Source: Halogeometricum sp. S1BR25-6 (lineage in GTDB: Archaea; Halobacteriota; Halobacteria; Halobacteriales; Haloferacaceae). Taken from it: DNA of 64,000 nucleotides. Positions 16,942-26,314 of this stretch are shown one piece after another. How positions within the stretch are numbered: the first letter of the stretch is position 1; every line of letters begins with the position of its first letter. The stretch is from positions 806,001 through 870,000 of the forward strand of contig NZ_JAMQOP010000001.1 in the NCBI RefSeq assembly GCF_031624495.1, given 5' to 3'. Under the pieces are notes generated by a model. It did no database searches. It was not told where the DNA came from and saw nothing but the letters and a program-made list of their open reading frames with translations. Both the position numbers and the translations under genes were made by a program.

Positions 16942-18174
16942 TCAGTTCGGAAGTCTGTCGAAACGCTGGAGTGCGAGCAGCGCGCTCACGACGACGGCGA
17001 GGCCGAGCGAGAGTCCCGTGAAGATGGCGTCGTACGAGAGGCCGCCGGGCGGAAGCGGGTCGACGACCGGCAGCAGAGCGGTCGCGGCGCGGACGACGTC
17101 GTAGGCGCCGTGGCCCTCGCGGAGCACCCCGACGGCGGAGGAGCCGGTGGCCTGAACGATCATCATCCCGGCGGAGTAGACGGCGTAGGCGCTGCCGCGG
17201 TGTTCGTCGGGGAGCGTGTCGAGCAGGTAGGTGTCGAGCGCCGGAAAGAGGCTGTGAACGACGTAGCCGACGACGGCCGTGAGGAGGAGGATGGGGACGA
17301 GGTCGCTGGTCGCCGTCAGCGCGAGGACGGCGACGACGAACGCGGCGACGATAGCGAGGAGGTACGGCACCGGCGGCAGGCGGTCGGCGAGGCGCCCCGA
17401 GACGAAGAAGGCGGGGACGCCCGCGGCGAACAGCAGCGTCAGCGTGTTCTTCGCCGTCGCGCTTCCGAGTCCCTTCGTCTGCATGTACAGTTCGTAGAAG
17501 TTGAACAGCCCCTGCCAGACGAACCCGGTGGAGCCGAGGATGACGACGCCGAGGAGGATGACCCGCCACTGGGCCCGCGCGGCGCCGAGAAGGTTCCTGT
17601 CGGCCGCGCCCGCCGCCGGGAGTTCGGTGCGCCGGGCGGTGCGGTAGAAGACGACGGTGGCGAGGAAGGCGGCGACGCCGATGCAGACGAAGACGACGCG
17701 CCACTCGACGAACACGGAGAGGACGAGCGTGACGAACGGCGCGGCGATGACGGCGGCCAGTTGGGCGGCGGTGCCGTGGACGCCCAGCGCCCGTCCGACG
17801 CGCTCGGGGTAGAGTTCGCTCACGAGGGGGTTGGCGGCGACCAAGTAGACGCCCGAGGAGAGGCCCATCAGGAGGGCGCCGACGCCCACCATGACGATGG
17901 AGTCGGCGGCGGCGGTGAACGCGGAGGCGACGGTGAGTATTCCGCCGGTGGCGAGGACGACGCGGTGGCGGGGGACGCGCGTCAGGAGCCATCCGGTCGG
18001 GAGGCGGGGGACGGCGCTGCCGACCCACACGAGCGTCGCGACGAGGCCGGCCGTCGCCTCCCCGATGCCGAAGACGGCGATGAACTCCTCTAAGAGGGGT
18101 GCGAATATCACCCGCGCGAGGTTGACGAGCAGCACCATCGAGCAGAGCGTTCCGAACAGCCGACCACGTGACAC
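16942..18174 (-). CDS. MFS transporter, substrate unknown
   Basis: 410 aa with about twelve hydrophobic segments. The first loop reads RLPTGWLLTRVPRHR, a variant of MFS motif A, and a second half repeat is visible (VSGRLADRLPPVPY). It lacks nitrate or sugar signatures that I can recognise. Exporter or organic-acid uptake are both possible. It is encoded alone, in the same direction as the glycosyltransferase 70 bases downstream, so co-transcription is possible. Confidence 0.85.
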   Translation of the reverse strand: MSRGRLFGTLCSMVLLVNLARVIFAPLLEEFIAVFGIGEATAGLVATLVWVGSAVPRLPTGWLLTRVPRHRVVLATGGILTVASAFTAAADSIVMVGVGALLMGLSSGVYLVAANPLVSELYPERVGRALGVHGTAAQLAAVIAAPFVTLVLSVFVEWRVVFVCIGVAAFLATVVFYRTARRTELPAAGAADRNLLGAARAQWRVILLGVVILGSTGFVWQGLFNFYELYMQTKGLGSATAKNTLTLLFAAGVPAFFVSGRLADRLPPVPYLLAIVAAFVVAVLALTATSDLVPILLLTAVVGYVVHSLFPALDTYLLDTLPDEHRGSAYAVYSAGMMIVQATGSSAVGVLREGHGAYDVVRAATALLPVVDPLPPGGLSYDAIFTGLSLGLAVVVSALLALQRFDRLPN

Positions 18175-18323
18175 GACCGTGCGTTTCGCTCGGGGGGGTT
18201 CAAGCGTTCCGGAACGCCGCTGGGTCCCGTCTCGCAGCCGTTCGGAACCGTTGCCCGCGAACCGTGCGAGTCGGTGTCACCTCCCAGCGACTTTTTACGT
18301 ATCCCTGACAAACGCGGAAGGGT

Positions 18324-18494
18324 ATGAAAACGACGCGGAAGGGGATGCGCGAGGGGGAGTTGGAGAAGGACACGTACGACCGCCTCGCGTGCAGCGAGTG
18401 CGGCGAGACGCTGAAGACGCGGAACGACCCCGAGGAGGTGTTCTCGGTTCGGACCTGCCCCGACTGCGGCACCGAGTGGAAGGAGCTGGGATAA
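18324..18494 (+). CDS. HVO_0758-type small zinc-finger protein
   Basis: 56 aa starting MKTTRKGMREGELEKD and ending with two CxxC pairs, C23/C26 and C45/C48, forming a C4 zinc finger. I recall a named haloarchaeal family, HVO_0758 zinc-finger proteins, that fits in sequence and position. It is too short for default gene finders at a 60-residue cutoff. Likely nucleic-acid or protein binding. It is convergent with the aldo/keto reductase gene, 15 bases apart. Confidence 0.82.
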   Translation: MKTTRKGMREGELEKDTYDRLACSECGETLKTRNDPEEVFSVRTCPDCGTEWKELG

Positions 18495-18509
18495 CCGGAC
18501 CGGCGACCG

Positions 18510-19604
18510 CTACTCGAACACCGCGTCGAACGCGCGGGCGCCGAGCGGTTCGAAGGTGCCGGCGGCGACGTTCTCCGCGACGTGTTCGGGCGAACCGGTG
18601 CCGACGAGGGCGCTCGTGACGCCCGGCGCGCTCCGCGCGAAGTTGAGCGCCCGTTGTGCGGGCGTCTCCCCCGAGAGCTGACCGTCCACCGCCGCGGGAA
18701 TCGACTCGGCGAGCGCGCCCTGCGAGAGGCTGGCGCTGGCGAACGCGTCGAGTCCGCTCTCGTGGACGTACCGGAGCGCGCTCACGTCCCCTTCTTCGTC
18801 GGGGTGGCGGTGCGCCTCGACGGTGAACGCGTCGGCCATCCGCACGTTGAACGGGAGTTGGACGGCCGCGAACCCGCAGTCGTCCGCGCCCGCGGACTCG
18901 GCGGCGCGTTCGGCCCGCGCGAGGACCTCGGGCAAGGAGAGGTAGCTGTCGTGCCCGCGCGGGACGCGGAACGCCTCCCACGTCGCCACGCCGTAGACGC
19001 CCAACTCGCCCGCGAGGCGACGCTCCTCCAGCGTCTCGAACGCCGCCTCCAACTGGTCGTACACCTCCTCTCTCGAACGCTCCGTCAACTGCGTCTCGGG
19101 GTTGTGGACGTAGTAGCAGTCGATGGCGTCCACCCGAAGGTTCTCCAGCGAGCGGTCGAACATCGCGTCCAGAAAGCCCGGAGCGATGCAGTGGCTCCCG
19201 CGGGCCAAGTCGTCGGTGTCGACCAGTCCCGACCGGACGAACTCGTCGCGGACGTACGCGCCGGGGTCGTCGGGCCGCGACCCGTCGAACGGCACGAACC
19301 CGCCCTTCGTCGCCACGACCACCTCCTCGCGGGAGACGTCCGCCGATTCGAGGGCGTCGCCGACGGCGCGTTCGCTGCGCTGACAGCGGTAGTTTATCGC
19401 CGTATCGAGGAGGTTGACTCCCGATTCGAGCGCCTCGACCATCGCCTCGCGGTAGCGCGCGTCGGCGTCGTCCGTCGGGTCGCCGAGATAGGTGCCGACG
19501 CCGATGCTTGAGACGACGCCCGGACCGAACCGACGGAAGTACGTCCGCGCGAACGCGTCGCCGAATCGGTCGCGATACCCCCACGTACCGGATGTCGTCG
19601 CCAT
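18510..19604 (-). CDS. Aldo/keto reductase
   Basis: 364 aa NAD(P)H-dependent oxidoreductase with a TIM barrel. The catalytic tetrad is visible: D67 and Y72 (LLDTAINYR), K100 (VVVATKGG) and H167 (CYYVHNPE). It is similar to the L-galactose dehydrogenase/Tas-like branch in having a shifted barrel start (GVVSSIGVGTYLGDPTD). The substrate is unknown. Convergent with the small zinc-finger gene; its start lies 42 bases from the DHH gene end. Confidence 0.9.
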   Translation of the reverse strand: MATTSGTWGYRDRFGDAFARTYFRRFGPGVVSSIGVGTYLGDPTDDADARYREAMVEALESGVNLLDTAINYRCQRSERAVGDALESADVSREEVVVATKGGFVPFDGSRPDDPGAYVRDEFVRSGLVDTDDLARGSHCIAPGFLDAMFDRSLENLRVDAIDCYYVHNPETQLTERSREEVYDQLEAAFETLEERRLAGELGVYGVATWEAFRVPRGHDSYLSLPEVLARAERAAESAGADDCGFAAVQLPFNVRMADAFTVEAHRHPDEEGDVSALRYVHESGLDAFASASLSQGALAESIPAAVDGQLSGETPAQRALNFARSAPGVTSALVGTGSPEHVAENVAAGTFEPLGARAFDAVFE

Positions 19605-19646
19605 GGGTGAAGTAGCGGACGGGGGCGTAAACGCGCTCTGGTCCCC

Positions 19647-20837
19647 TTACACGTCGCCGGACATCGCCTCGAACAGGCGCTCACACAGTTTCCGCCGGGG
19701 GAGCGCGTCGCCGCCATCGGTGAGGATGCGGCCGTCGCGTTGAGGAATCTGCCCGCCGCCCATGCGGGCGTGGCCGCCGGCGGAAGCGCCGGGGACGTTG
19801 TCGAGGGCGTGTTCGAGCGTCCGGCCCATGTGGACCCGGTCGTCGCGCGAGCGACCCGACAGAAAGAGCGTGCCGTCGCGTTCGCCGCAGACGACGACGG
19901 CGGTGACCCCCTCCAACTGGATGAGTTCGTCCGCCGCCTGCGGGATGGCGTCGACGTTCGACAGCGTGCCGACGTCGCTGACGGCGAACGGCCCGCGCAC
20001 GTCGCGCCCGGCGATGGCGCGCGCCTTCAGTTCCAGCACCTCCTTGGACACCTCCGGGTTGGCCACCCGGTTGAGCACGTCCTCGTCGACGCCGGGGTAG
20101 AGGTAGCCCGCGGCGGAGAAATCGTTCGCCGAACAGCCCGCGGTGAGCCGCTTCGTGTCGGTGAGGATGCCGTAGAGCAGGCCCGTCGCGACCATCGAAG
20201 GGACGGTGTACTCCGAGCCGACTTCGCTGGCGTGGCGGTCCGGCGGGACCGGCTTCGCGCCGACGTCGCGGAAGTACTCCGCGACGATGCTCGAACAGGC
20301 GCCGTAGTCGGTCCGCACGTCGGTGAACCGCTCGCCCGTCCCCTCGCCGGGGTGGTGGTCGACGACGGCGAACGGAACGAGGCCGTCGGCGCCGGCGAAT
20401 CCGCGCGGACGGTTGTGGTCGACGAGGACGACGTCCGTGGCCGCGAGATCCGTGACGTGGTCGATTACCTCCAGGTCGAGGTCCAACACCGTCTCGAACG
20501 CCCGGTTCTCTTGGTGACGTATCTGGCCGGTGTACTGGATGCGCGCGGTCACGCCGACCTGTTCGGCCAGGCAGGCGACGCCGATGGCCGCCGCCATCGC
20601 GTCGGGGTCCGGGTTGGGGTGCATCAGCACTGCCACCTCGTCCAGTTCCGACAGTCGCTCCAGAAAGCGGGTCCCCGTCGGACGCTTGAAGTGCAGGATC
20701 GCGTACAGACCGCCGCCCAGCGCCACCGCGGCGACGACGACAGCCACGACTAGCCCCGGGTGGTCCGCGAGGACGGATCGGGCCCCACCCACCACCTGCG
20801 CGACCCCCGTCGCGCCGACGGCTGCCCTCGACTCCAT
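19647..20837 (-). CDS. Membrane-anchored DHH-DHHA1 phosphoesterase
   Basis: 396 aa. One transmembrane helix (about residues 28-49) precedes a DHH domain with metal ligands in HPNPDPDA (residues 73-80), VLVDHN (D140, H141) and the signature DHH at 160-162. The C-terminal DHHA1-like part ends in GGHARMGGGQI, the GGGH-type substrate loop. Related enzymes include RecJ-like nucleases, NrnA and cyclic-di-AMP phosphodiesterases (GdpP/DhhP). Membrane anchoring with no nucleic-acid-binding domain makes nanoRNA or cyclic-dinucleotide cleavage plausible. Confidence 0.88.
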   Translation of the reverse strand: MESRAAVGATGVAQVVGGARSVLADHPGLVVAVVVAAVALGGGLYAILHFKRPTGTRFLERLSELDEVAVLMHPNPDPDAMAAAIGVACLAEQVGVTARIQYTGQIRHQENRAFETVLDLDLEVIDHVTDLAATDVVLVDHNRPRGFAGADGLVPFAVVDHHPGEGTGERFTDVRTDYGACSSIVAEYFRDVGAKPVPPDRHASEVGSEYTVPSMVATGLLYGILTDTKRLTAGCSANDFSAAGYLYPGVDEDVLNRVANPEVSKEVLELKARAIAGRDVRGPFAVSDVGTLSNVDAIPQAADELIQLEGVTAVVVCGERDGTLFLSGRSRDDRVHMGRTLEHALDNVPGASAGGHARMGGGQIPQRDGRILTDGGDALPRRKLCERLFEAMSGDV

Positions 20838-20917
20838 ACCGTGCGGTCCCGTGCCACACGTATGAAGATTCCCTTTGTTTCGCCGTCACGAGAACGACAG
20901 TATACGCCGGAGAAACG

Positions 20918-21826
20918 CTATCCTGCGCCGTCGGCGGCGCGGTAGTCGGCTATCGCGGCACGATAGCCCTCCCGGAAGGTGGGGTAAGCGAACTCGTAGC
21001 CGAGTTCCCGGAGGCGGTCGTTCGAGCACCGCTTGCTCGTCAGGACGCGCCGCCGCGCCGCCTCCGAGAGGTCGCCGTCGGCTAGGCGTTCCTCCTTGGT
21101 TCGCTTGTCCGGCCGGGCGACGCCGCACTCGTCGGCTAACCAGTCGGCGAACGCCCACTTGTCGGCGGGTTCGTCGTCGACGACGAGGAGCGTGTCCGTC
21201 CCGCGGGCGCTCTCGTCCGAGAGGAGAAAGCGGACGGCACCGGCGGCGTCGTCGCGGTGGACCATGTTGAGATAGCCCGCCGTGACCGGACCGGAGAGGT
21301 AGCGGTCGAGGCGGTAGCGGTCCGGACCGTACAGACCCGCGAATCGCGCGACTGTGCCGTCGATGCCCGCCTCGGCGGCCCCCTCGACGGCGACCCGTTC
21401 GGCCTCGGCGAGGACGCGCGTCTTGTCGGTAGTCGGGTCCAGCGGCGTCTCCTCGTCGACCCACTCACCCCCGTGGTCGCCGTAGACGCCCGTCGAAGAG
21501 GTGTAGACGAGTCGCTCCGGCGGCGAGTCGCGGTCTCCGTACTCCGCTACGACGTTCCGCAGACCGTCGACGTAGACCCGCTGGGCGGCGTCGGCGCCGC
21601 GGCCGCCCGAACTCGCGGCGAACACGACCCAGTCCGCGTCCGGGAGCGAGGACACGGAGTCGGGGTCCGTCGCGTCGGCGCGCACCGGGTTGAGCCCCGC
21701 CGATTCAACCGCCGCGAGGCCGTCGTCGGACCGGCGAACGCCCGTCACGTCGTGGCCGTCGCTCGCCAGTTGGCGACCGAGTTCGAGGCCGACGTAGCCG
21801 CACCCGACGATGACTGCGCGGGCCAT
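20918..21826 (-). CDS. NAD-dependent epimerase/dehydratase-like SDR protein (YeeZ-like)
   Basis: 302 aa extended-type SDR. It starts with the dinucleotide motif VIVGCGYVGLELG (residues 5-17) and has an active-site-like YTSSTGVYG segment. The classical YxxxK is not evident, as in atypical SDRs of the YeeZ group. The role is unknown; sugar-nucleotide or redox sensing is possible. The gene for the DUF5791-like protein ends 1 base upstream, so the two are one operon. Confidence 0.8.
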   Translation of the reverse strand: MARAVIVGCGYVGLELGRQLASDGHDVTGVRRSDDGLAAVESAGLNPVRADATDPDSVSSLPDADWVVFAASSGGRGADAAQRVYVDGLRNVVAEYGDRDSPPERLVYTSSTGVYGDHGGEWVDEETPLDPTTDKTRVLAEAERVAVEGAAEAGIDGTVARFAGLYGPDRYRLDRYLSGPVTAGYLNMVHRDDAAGAVRFLLSDESARGTDTLLVVDDEPADKWAFADWLADECGVARPDKRTKEERLADGDLSEAARRRVLTSKRCSNDRLRELGYEFAYPTFREGYRAAIADYRAADGAG

Positions 21827-22258
21827 CTACCGGTCGTTCCGCTCGGCGATGTAGCCGTGGATGGCCGCCAACTGTTCGAGCGTCATCGCGTTCCGGCCCT
21901 CGAGCGCCTGCTGTATCTCCTGTCCGGAGAGACCGAGGTCGACGTTCGAGGCGATGGTGTCCACGTCGAGGACGCCCGTCGTCATCCCGAGGAGGAGGTG
22001 GTCGCGGAGTTCGAGCACGATGGCCTCCTGATCGGGGTACTCCTCCGAAAGCGCCAACAGCGCGGCCGCGTCCTCGACGCGCATGTCGGGCGCGGGGCCG
22101 TCGGCGACGGCGGCGACCTGTTCCTCGTCGACGTCGGCGTCCGCCGCCGCCGCCTCGACGCCGACCGAGTCGACGACGGTCCGAATCTGCGCCTCGTAGG
22201 CTTCTCGCAACTTCGCCGGCGAAAGCGACGCCGGGTCGTCGGCCGCGTCGTAGAGCAT
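21827..22258 (-). CDS. DUF5791-like haloarchaeal protein
   Basis: 143 aa, all-helical and acidic, no cysteine, no membrane segment. It starts MLYDAADDPASLSPAKLREAY and ends in NAMTLEQLAAIHGYIAERND. The repeating helix pattern resembles a small helical bundle. I recall it as DUF5791; function unknown. Its stop codon abuts the start codon of the epimerase gene (no intervening base), suggesting coupled translation. Confidence 0.75.
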   Translation of the reverse strand: MLYDAADDPASLSPAKLREAYEAQIRTVVDSVGVEAAAADADVDEEQVAAVADGPAPDMRVEDAAALLALSEEYPDQEAIVLELRDHLLLGMTTGVLDVDTIASNVDLGLSGQEIQQALEGRNAMTLEQLAAIHGYIAERNDR

Positions 22259-22316
22259 ACTCCCACTCGCCGCGCCTCGGGCAAAACGGTTTCCGTCGCC
22301 TCCGTCGCCAACCGAA

Positions 22317-25300
22317 TCACTCCCGCGGGCACCGTCCCGTCGGCGTGTCGCACCGCGGTCCCGGCGCCGACCCGGCCCACGCCGGGGACGCCTCGAACGC
22401 GTCGCCGTCGACGTCGCCGACGCCGTTGCCGGCGGGCGGGACGACGGCGACGACGACCGTCCGCACCTCGAACCCGATTCGCTCGTTCGACCCGACGACC
22501 TCCCGCGTTCCGTCGCCGTCGACGTCCAGTCGGACGACCGAGCCGTCGCGGACGTACGTCGTCGGGACGGCGCCCCCGCCCGCCGAGACGGCGAAGCGGG
22601 CGTACGCGCCGCGGGCCTCAACGACCCAGAGGTTCGCCGTGGCGACCCACGGGTTCAGCGTCGGCGACAGCGGAAGCCCCGCGGGCACCGACCCGAGCGT
22701 GCCGTTCAGGACGCGGTCGGTCAGGCGGTCGGCGCCGCGGGACGCCGCTTCGTTCGTCAGTTCCGTCGCGAGCGTCCGCGTTCGGGAGGCGGTGCCGTTC
22801 ACGGCCGCTTCCGGGACGCGAACCCCCGGAGCGGTCGTCGCCTCGCGCAACTCGACTCTGAGCGCCGTGGCGAGTCGGTCCCGCGTCGAGTCACTCTCGA
22901 CGCTGACCTCGGACGCGACGGCGGCCGCGAGCGACCCGTTCGACGCGGCGACGGCGCGTGCTCCCGGTCCCCGCCACCGAGCGAGGGCGACGTCCACCGC
23001 CTCGGCGCTCTCGGCGGGCGTCATCGCCGTTTCGCGCCGGACCGCGATTGCGGCCCGCAATCGGACCGTGACGAGCGAGCGGTCCACCTCCTCCGCGAGC
23101 GCGTCGCGTCGGTCACGGAGCGTCGCGTCCTCGCGGGCCGCGAGCGTCCGGTCGGCGGCGACGAGCGCCCGGCCGGCCGTGCGGAGCGACACCCGAGTCC
23201 CGCCGAAGACCCTGCCGACGACCGAGTCCGCGAGGTCGCCGTACGGGAGGGTGAACAGGTTGGTATTCCGGGCCGCCAGCGGCGTGTAGGCGGTTCCGTC
23301 CGCGACGCCGTCCACCGCCGCGCCGTCGACGCCGGACAGCGAGAGGTACGCCGGGTCGCCGTCGGGGACGAACGCGTCGTGGTCGGCGGCGGCGACGGCG
23401 TCTACAGTACCCGAGTCGTCCTCGGCCGCGCGACTGGCGAGCGCCCCCCTCACCGCGTCCGCGTCCACGTTGCGGGAGGCGAGCGCACCCCGCAGTCGGT
23501 CGTTCCGCCCGTCGGCCGCCGCGGCGCGTTCGTCCAGCGCCGCGAGGACGCGGTCGACGTACGCCGCGCGCGCCGCGACGCGGACCCGGTCGGCGACGCC
23601 GTCGTACTCGGCCGGCGCGTCCACCAGGTCCGTCCGTCGGTCGCGGACGGCCGCCGCGAGTTCGGCCGCCGCGTTGGCGTGACCGGTCGCCGCGTCCCGC
23701 GCCGCAACCTCGACCGAGACGTTTCTGACGCGTTCGCGAAGCCCGGCCACGTCCAGATACACCCACTCGCGGAGGGATTCGGGACGCTCGCCGACGTGGG
23801 TCGTCGACGCCGCGGCGCTCCCGCCGGCCGTCCCTCCGCCGGAGAGCGCGGCGCGCCGGGCGACGGCGTCCGCACCGCCGCGGTCCGCGAGTACGCCGCC
23901 CGCCGCCCGCGGGACCGACGCGAGGTTCGGTCCGGAGAGGGCGCCGCCGCGGTCGAACAGCGGCGTCACCGACCGCTCGGGACCCGGAAGCGAGCGGAGC
24001 GACGCGACGACGGCGACGCGGACGCGGTAGTCGTCCGTCCAGCGTCCCGTTGTCGTTCGTCTGGTTCCGTTGCGCACCCACGTCCGCGAGACGGTGTGAC
24101 GCACAAGAACCCGCCGAGCGGTCGTCTCGAAGGCGCGTTCGCCGACGCCGACGGTCCGCGGAGCGGCGGGCGTCTCGGCGGCGTGTACCGACACCGCGGT
24201 GTCGACGTTCTCGTCGACGAGCGTCCATGCCCCCGCCGAGTCGCTCGAACCGAAAGACGCCGACAGCGGGTCGGGAGCCGGCTTCTGTCCTTCGTCGGCG
24301 TCCGTCACCGTCGAGATGACTGTTACGTCCGCGGTGTAGCCGTCTCGACTGAGCGCGGCGAGCGTCGGCGCGTCGTCCCCGTCCTCGCTTCCGAGTAGCG
24401 CGAGAAACGCGTCGTCCGCGGTTCCGCCGACGTCCGCGGGGAACGTCTGCGTCGACAGCGGCTGGTGTGTCCGGGGGTTCGGACGCGGCGCGGCGCCGAC
24501 GAGTCGCTCTGCCGTCTGCCCCCCGACGACGGACGGAAGCGCGTCGGAGAGTCCGGTTCGAAGCGTCGCCGCGCGGACGCCGCGAGCGGCGTCGGGGTCC
24601 GTTCGTCCGAACGAGGCGCGCTGTGCGGCGAGGACGCCGGCGTTCGTCGAGAGCGCCACGTGGCGATTCGCGACGACGTTGTCGACGGGCGCGCCGGCGT
24701 GCTGGGCGAGGCCGCGCGCCTCCGCGACGGCGAGCAGTCCGGCCGTCGCCCGGCGCTTCAGGCCGGGCGCGTACACCGGCGAGCGGTTCAGTCGCCGCTG
24801 GAAGTCCGCCGTCCGGTCGTGGAGCGCGAGTGTCGGCACCGCGACGGTCACGCGCCGGGAGACGGTCCGCTCGGCGACGACACGGCCATCTCGCACGGCG
24901 ACGAGCGAGACGTTCCGAACCGTCGCCGTCAGCGACCGGCCGCCGTCCGCCGGAGACACGGAGACGTCGCGCAACGCCGGTCCGACCCCGGCCTCCGAAA
25001 CCGCCGGAAGCGACGCCCGCGCCGTCGCGTCTCCGCGCCGGTGTTCCACGGTCGATAGCGCGCCGCGGGCCGACAGCGCGATTCTGAGCCGGAGGTAGTT
25101 TCGGAAGGTCCGGTTCTCACCGAGGGCGCGGCCGACCGTCGTGTTCGCGGGCGTCGTCACCGGGTCGGCGGCGGCCGCTCTCGCCGCCTCGCGGACCGCC
25201 ACTCTGAGCGCGGCGGTCGTCTCGGCGTCGACGCGGTCCATCGCGACGTCGACCGAATCGTCCACGACGCCGGCCTCAGGGGAAGCGAGCGACGCCGCGA

Positions 25301-25379
25301 ACGTCGAACTCCCGACGAGGAGCAGCACGCCGACGAGGGCGAACGGGACTCGCGCTCGCTCGTCGTCCGCCAGACGCAT
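22317..25379 (-). CDS. Very large exported protein of the pilus-like locus (DUF7286-type)
   Basis: 1020 aa. A single N-terminal hydrophobic helix (VPFALVGVLLLVGSSTFAASL, residues ~12-32) follows a short charged stretch. The remainder is Ala/Arg/Asp/Val-rich, extracellular-looking, with numerous N-x-S/T sequons. A YVRDGSVVRLDVDGDGTREV segment near the C terminus contains a D-rich DVDGDGT calcium-like loop. I recall this as a haloarchaeal family linked to type II/IV secretion loci (possibly DUF7286). Last gene of a four-gene operon; its ATG overlaps the upstream stop (TGATG). It could be the tip or cargo of the pilus. Confidence 0.78.
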   Translation of the reverse strand: MRLADDERARVPFALVGVLLLVGSSTFAASLASPEAGVVDDSVDVAMDRVDAETTAALRVAVREAARAAAADPVTTPANTTVGRALGENRTFRNYLRLRIALSARGALSTVEHRRGDATARASLPAVSEAGVGPALRDVSVSPADGGRSLTATVRNVSLVAVRDGRVVAERTVSRRVTVAVPTLALHDRTADFQRRLNRSPVYAPGLKRRATAGLLAVAEARGLAQHAGAPVDNVVANRHVALSTNAGVLAAQRASFGRTDPDAARGVRAATLRTGLSDALPSVVGGQTAERLVGAAPRPNPRTHQPLSTQTFPADVGGTADDAFLALLGSEDGDDAPTLAALSRDGYTADVTVISTVTDADEGQKPAPDPLSASFGSSDSAGAWTLVDENVDTAVSVHAAETPAAPRTVGVGERAFETTARRVLVRHTVSRTWVRNGTRRTTTGRWTDDYRVRVAVVASLRSLPGPERSVTPLFDRGGALSGPNLASVPRAAGGVLADRGGADAVARRAALSGGGTAGGSAAASTTHVGERPESLREWVYLDVAGLRERVRNVSVEVAARDAATGHANAAAELAAAVRDRRTDLVDAPAEYDGVADRVRVAARAAYVDRVLAALDERAAAADGRNDRLRGALASRNVDADAVRGALASRAAEDDSGTVDAVAAADHDAFVPDGDPAYLSLSGVDGAAVDGVADGTAYTPLAARNTNLFTLPYGDLADSVVGRVFGGTRVSLRTAGRALVAADRTLAAREDATLRDRRDALAEEVDRSLVTVRLRAAIAVRRETAMTPAESAEAVDVALARWRGPGARAVAASNGSLAAAVASEVSVESDSTRDRLATALRVELREATTAPGVRVPEAAVNGTASRTRTLATELTNEAASRGADRLTDRVLNGTLGSVPAGLPLSPTLNPWVATANLWVVEARGAYARFAVSAGGGAVPTTYVRDGSVVRLDVDGDGTREVVGSNERIGFEVRTVVVAVVPPAGNGVGDVDGDAFEASPAWAGSAPGPRCDTPTGRCPRE

Positions 25380-26314
25380 CAGCGACCGTCCTCCGTCGTT
25401 CGCCCGCCGTCCGTCACGTCGTCTCCGCCGTCGCCGTTCCACGCGCGGACGACGATTCGCACCTCGGAGACGGAGACGGCGGCCGCGGCCGCCTCGGGCG
25501 AGTCGTAGCGCCCTCGAAGGTCGGACTCGACGCGGGGGGCGAGGGTGGACGCGAAGCGCCGGTTCGCCGTCCGCGTGTCCGCGTCGCCGACGGCGTCGGC
25601 GGTATCGGTCGCCGAGACGCCCAGTTCTGCGGCGAGGCGGGCGTAGCGGTACCGCGCGAACGTCGAGACTGGGGCGTCGTCGCGGAGCGCAAGCCGCATC
25701 CGACCGGCCGGCGCCAGCACGTCGACGGTGCGGTTCGCGACGGCGTCCGACAGCGACGCGAAGTCGCGCGTCTCGCGCGGAGAGAGCGGTTCCGCCCCCG
25801 TCGGGACGGTGAGCGTCGCCGCGTCGACGGCTTCGCCCTCGGGGGGAGCGCCCCCGACGGCGACGCGGCCCTCGACCGGCGCGTCGGGGTACGGCCGCCA
25901 GACGGCGTCGATTCGGAGACCGACGGTCGATAGTTCGCTCCGGACGGCGCCGCGGACGGCCGCCCGCAGGCCGTCCCGCGCGTTCGTAACGGGGGCGCCG
26001 TCGAAACCGGCCGTCCCGACGGCGACTCTGGCGAGGAGGCCGGCGAACGATCCGCGCGTCGTCCGCTCGAACTCCGGGCCGGCCGTGCGCTCGAAGCGGA
26101 CGCCTTTCTCGAAGCCGTTCGCCCGACGCGCCCCCGGCGCGAGCGAGTAGTTCACCGTGGCGGTGCTCGTCGCGAGGACGGCGGCGACGGCGTCCGGGCG
26201 GTCCGCACCCTCGTCCACCGCGTCCGCGGACGTTCCGACGTCGGCGGCGGTGACGCCGAGGACGGCGGCGCCGAGGAGGAGGAAGAACACCGCGGCGTCG
26301 ACGGCGGCGTTCAC
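25379..26314 (-). CDS. Exported pilus-locus protein with N-terminal membrane helix (DUF7284-type)
   Basis: 311 aa from a GTG overlapping the upstream stop (GTGA). The mature-like N terminus begins directly with NAAVDAAVFFLLLGAAVLGVT, a TadE/pilin-like hydrophobic helix, followed by an acidic, Ala/Thr-rich ectodomain with a conserved-looking YSLAPGARR and RYARLAAELGVS. A second GTG at 26320 is an alternative start. Together with its neighbours it probably forms a minor pseudopilin set exported by the PilB/PilC machine. Confidence 0.72.
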   Translation of the reverse strand: MNAAVDAAVFFLLLGAAVLGVTAADVGTSADAVDEGADRPDAVAAVLATSTATVNYSLAPGARRANGFEKGVRFERTAGPEFERTTRGSFAGLLARVAVGTAGFDGAPVTNARDGLRAAVRGAVRSELSTVGLRIDAVWRPYPDAPVEGRVAVGGAPPEGEAVDAATLTVPTGAEPLSPRETRDFASLSDAVANRTVDVLAPAGRMRLALRDDAPVSTFARYRYARLAAELGVSATDTADAVGDADTRTANRRFASTLAPRVESDLRGRYDSPEAAAAAVSVSEVRIVVRAWNGDGGDDVTDGGRTTEDGR

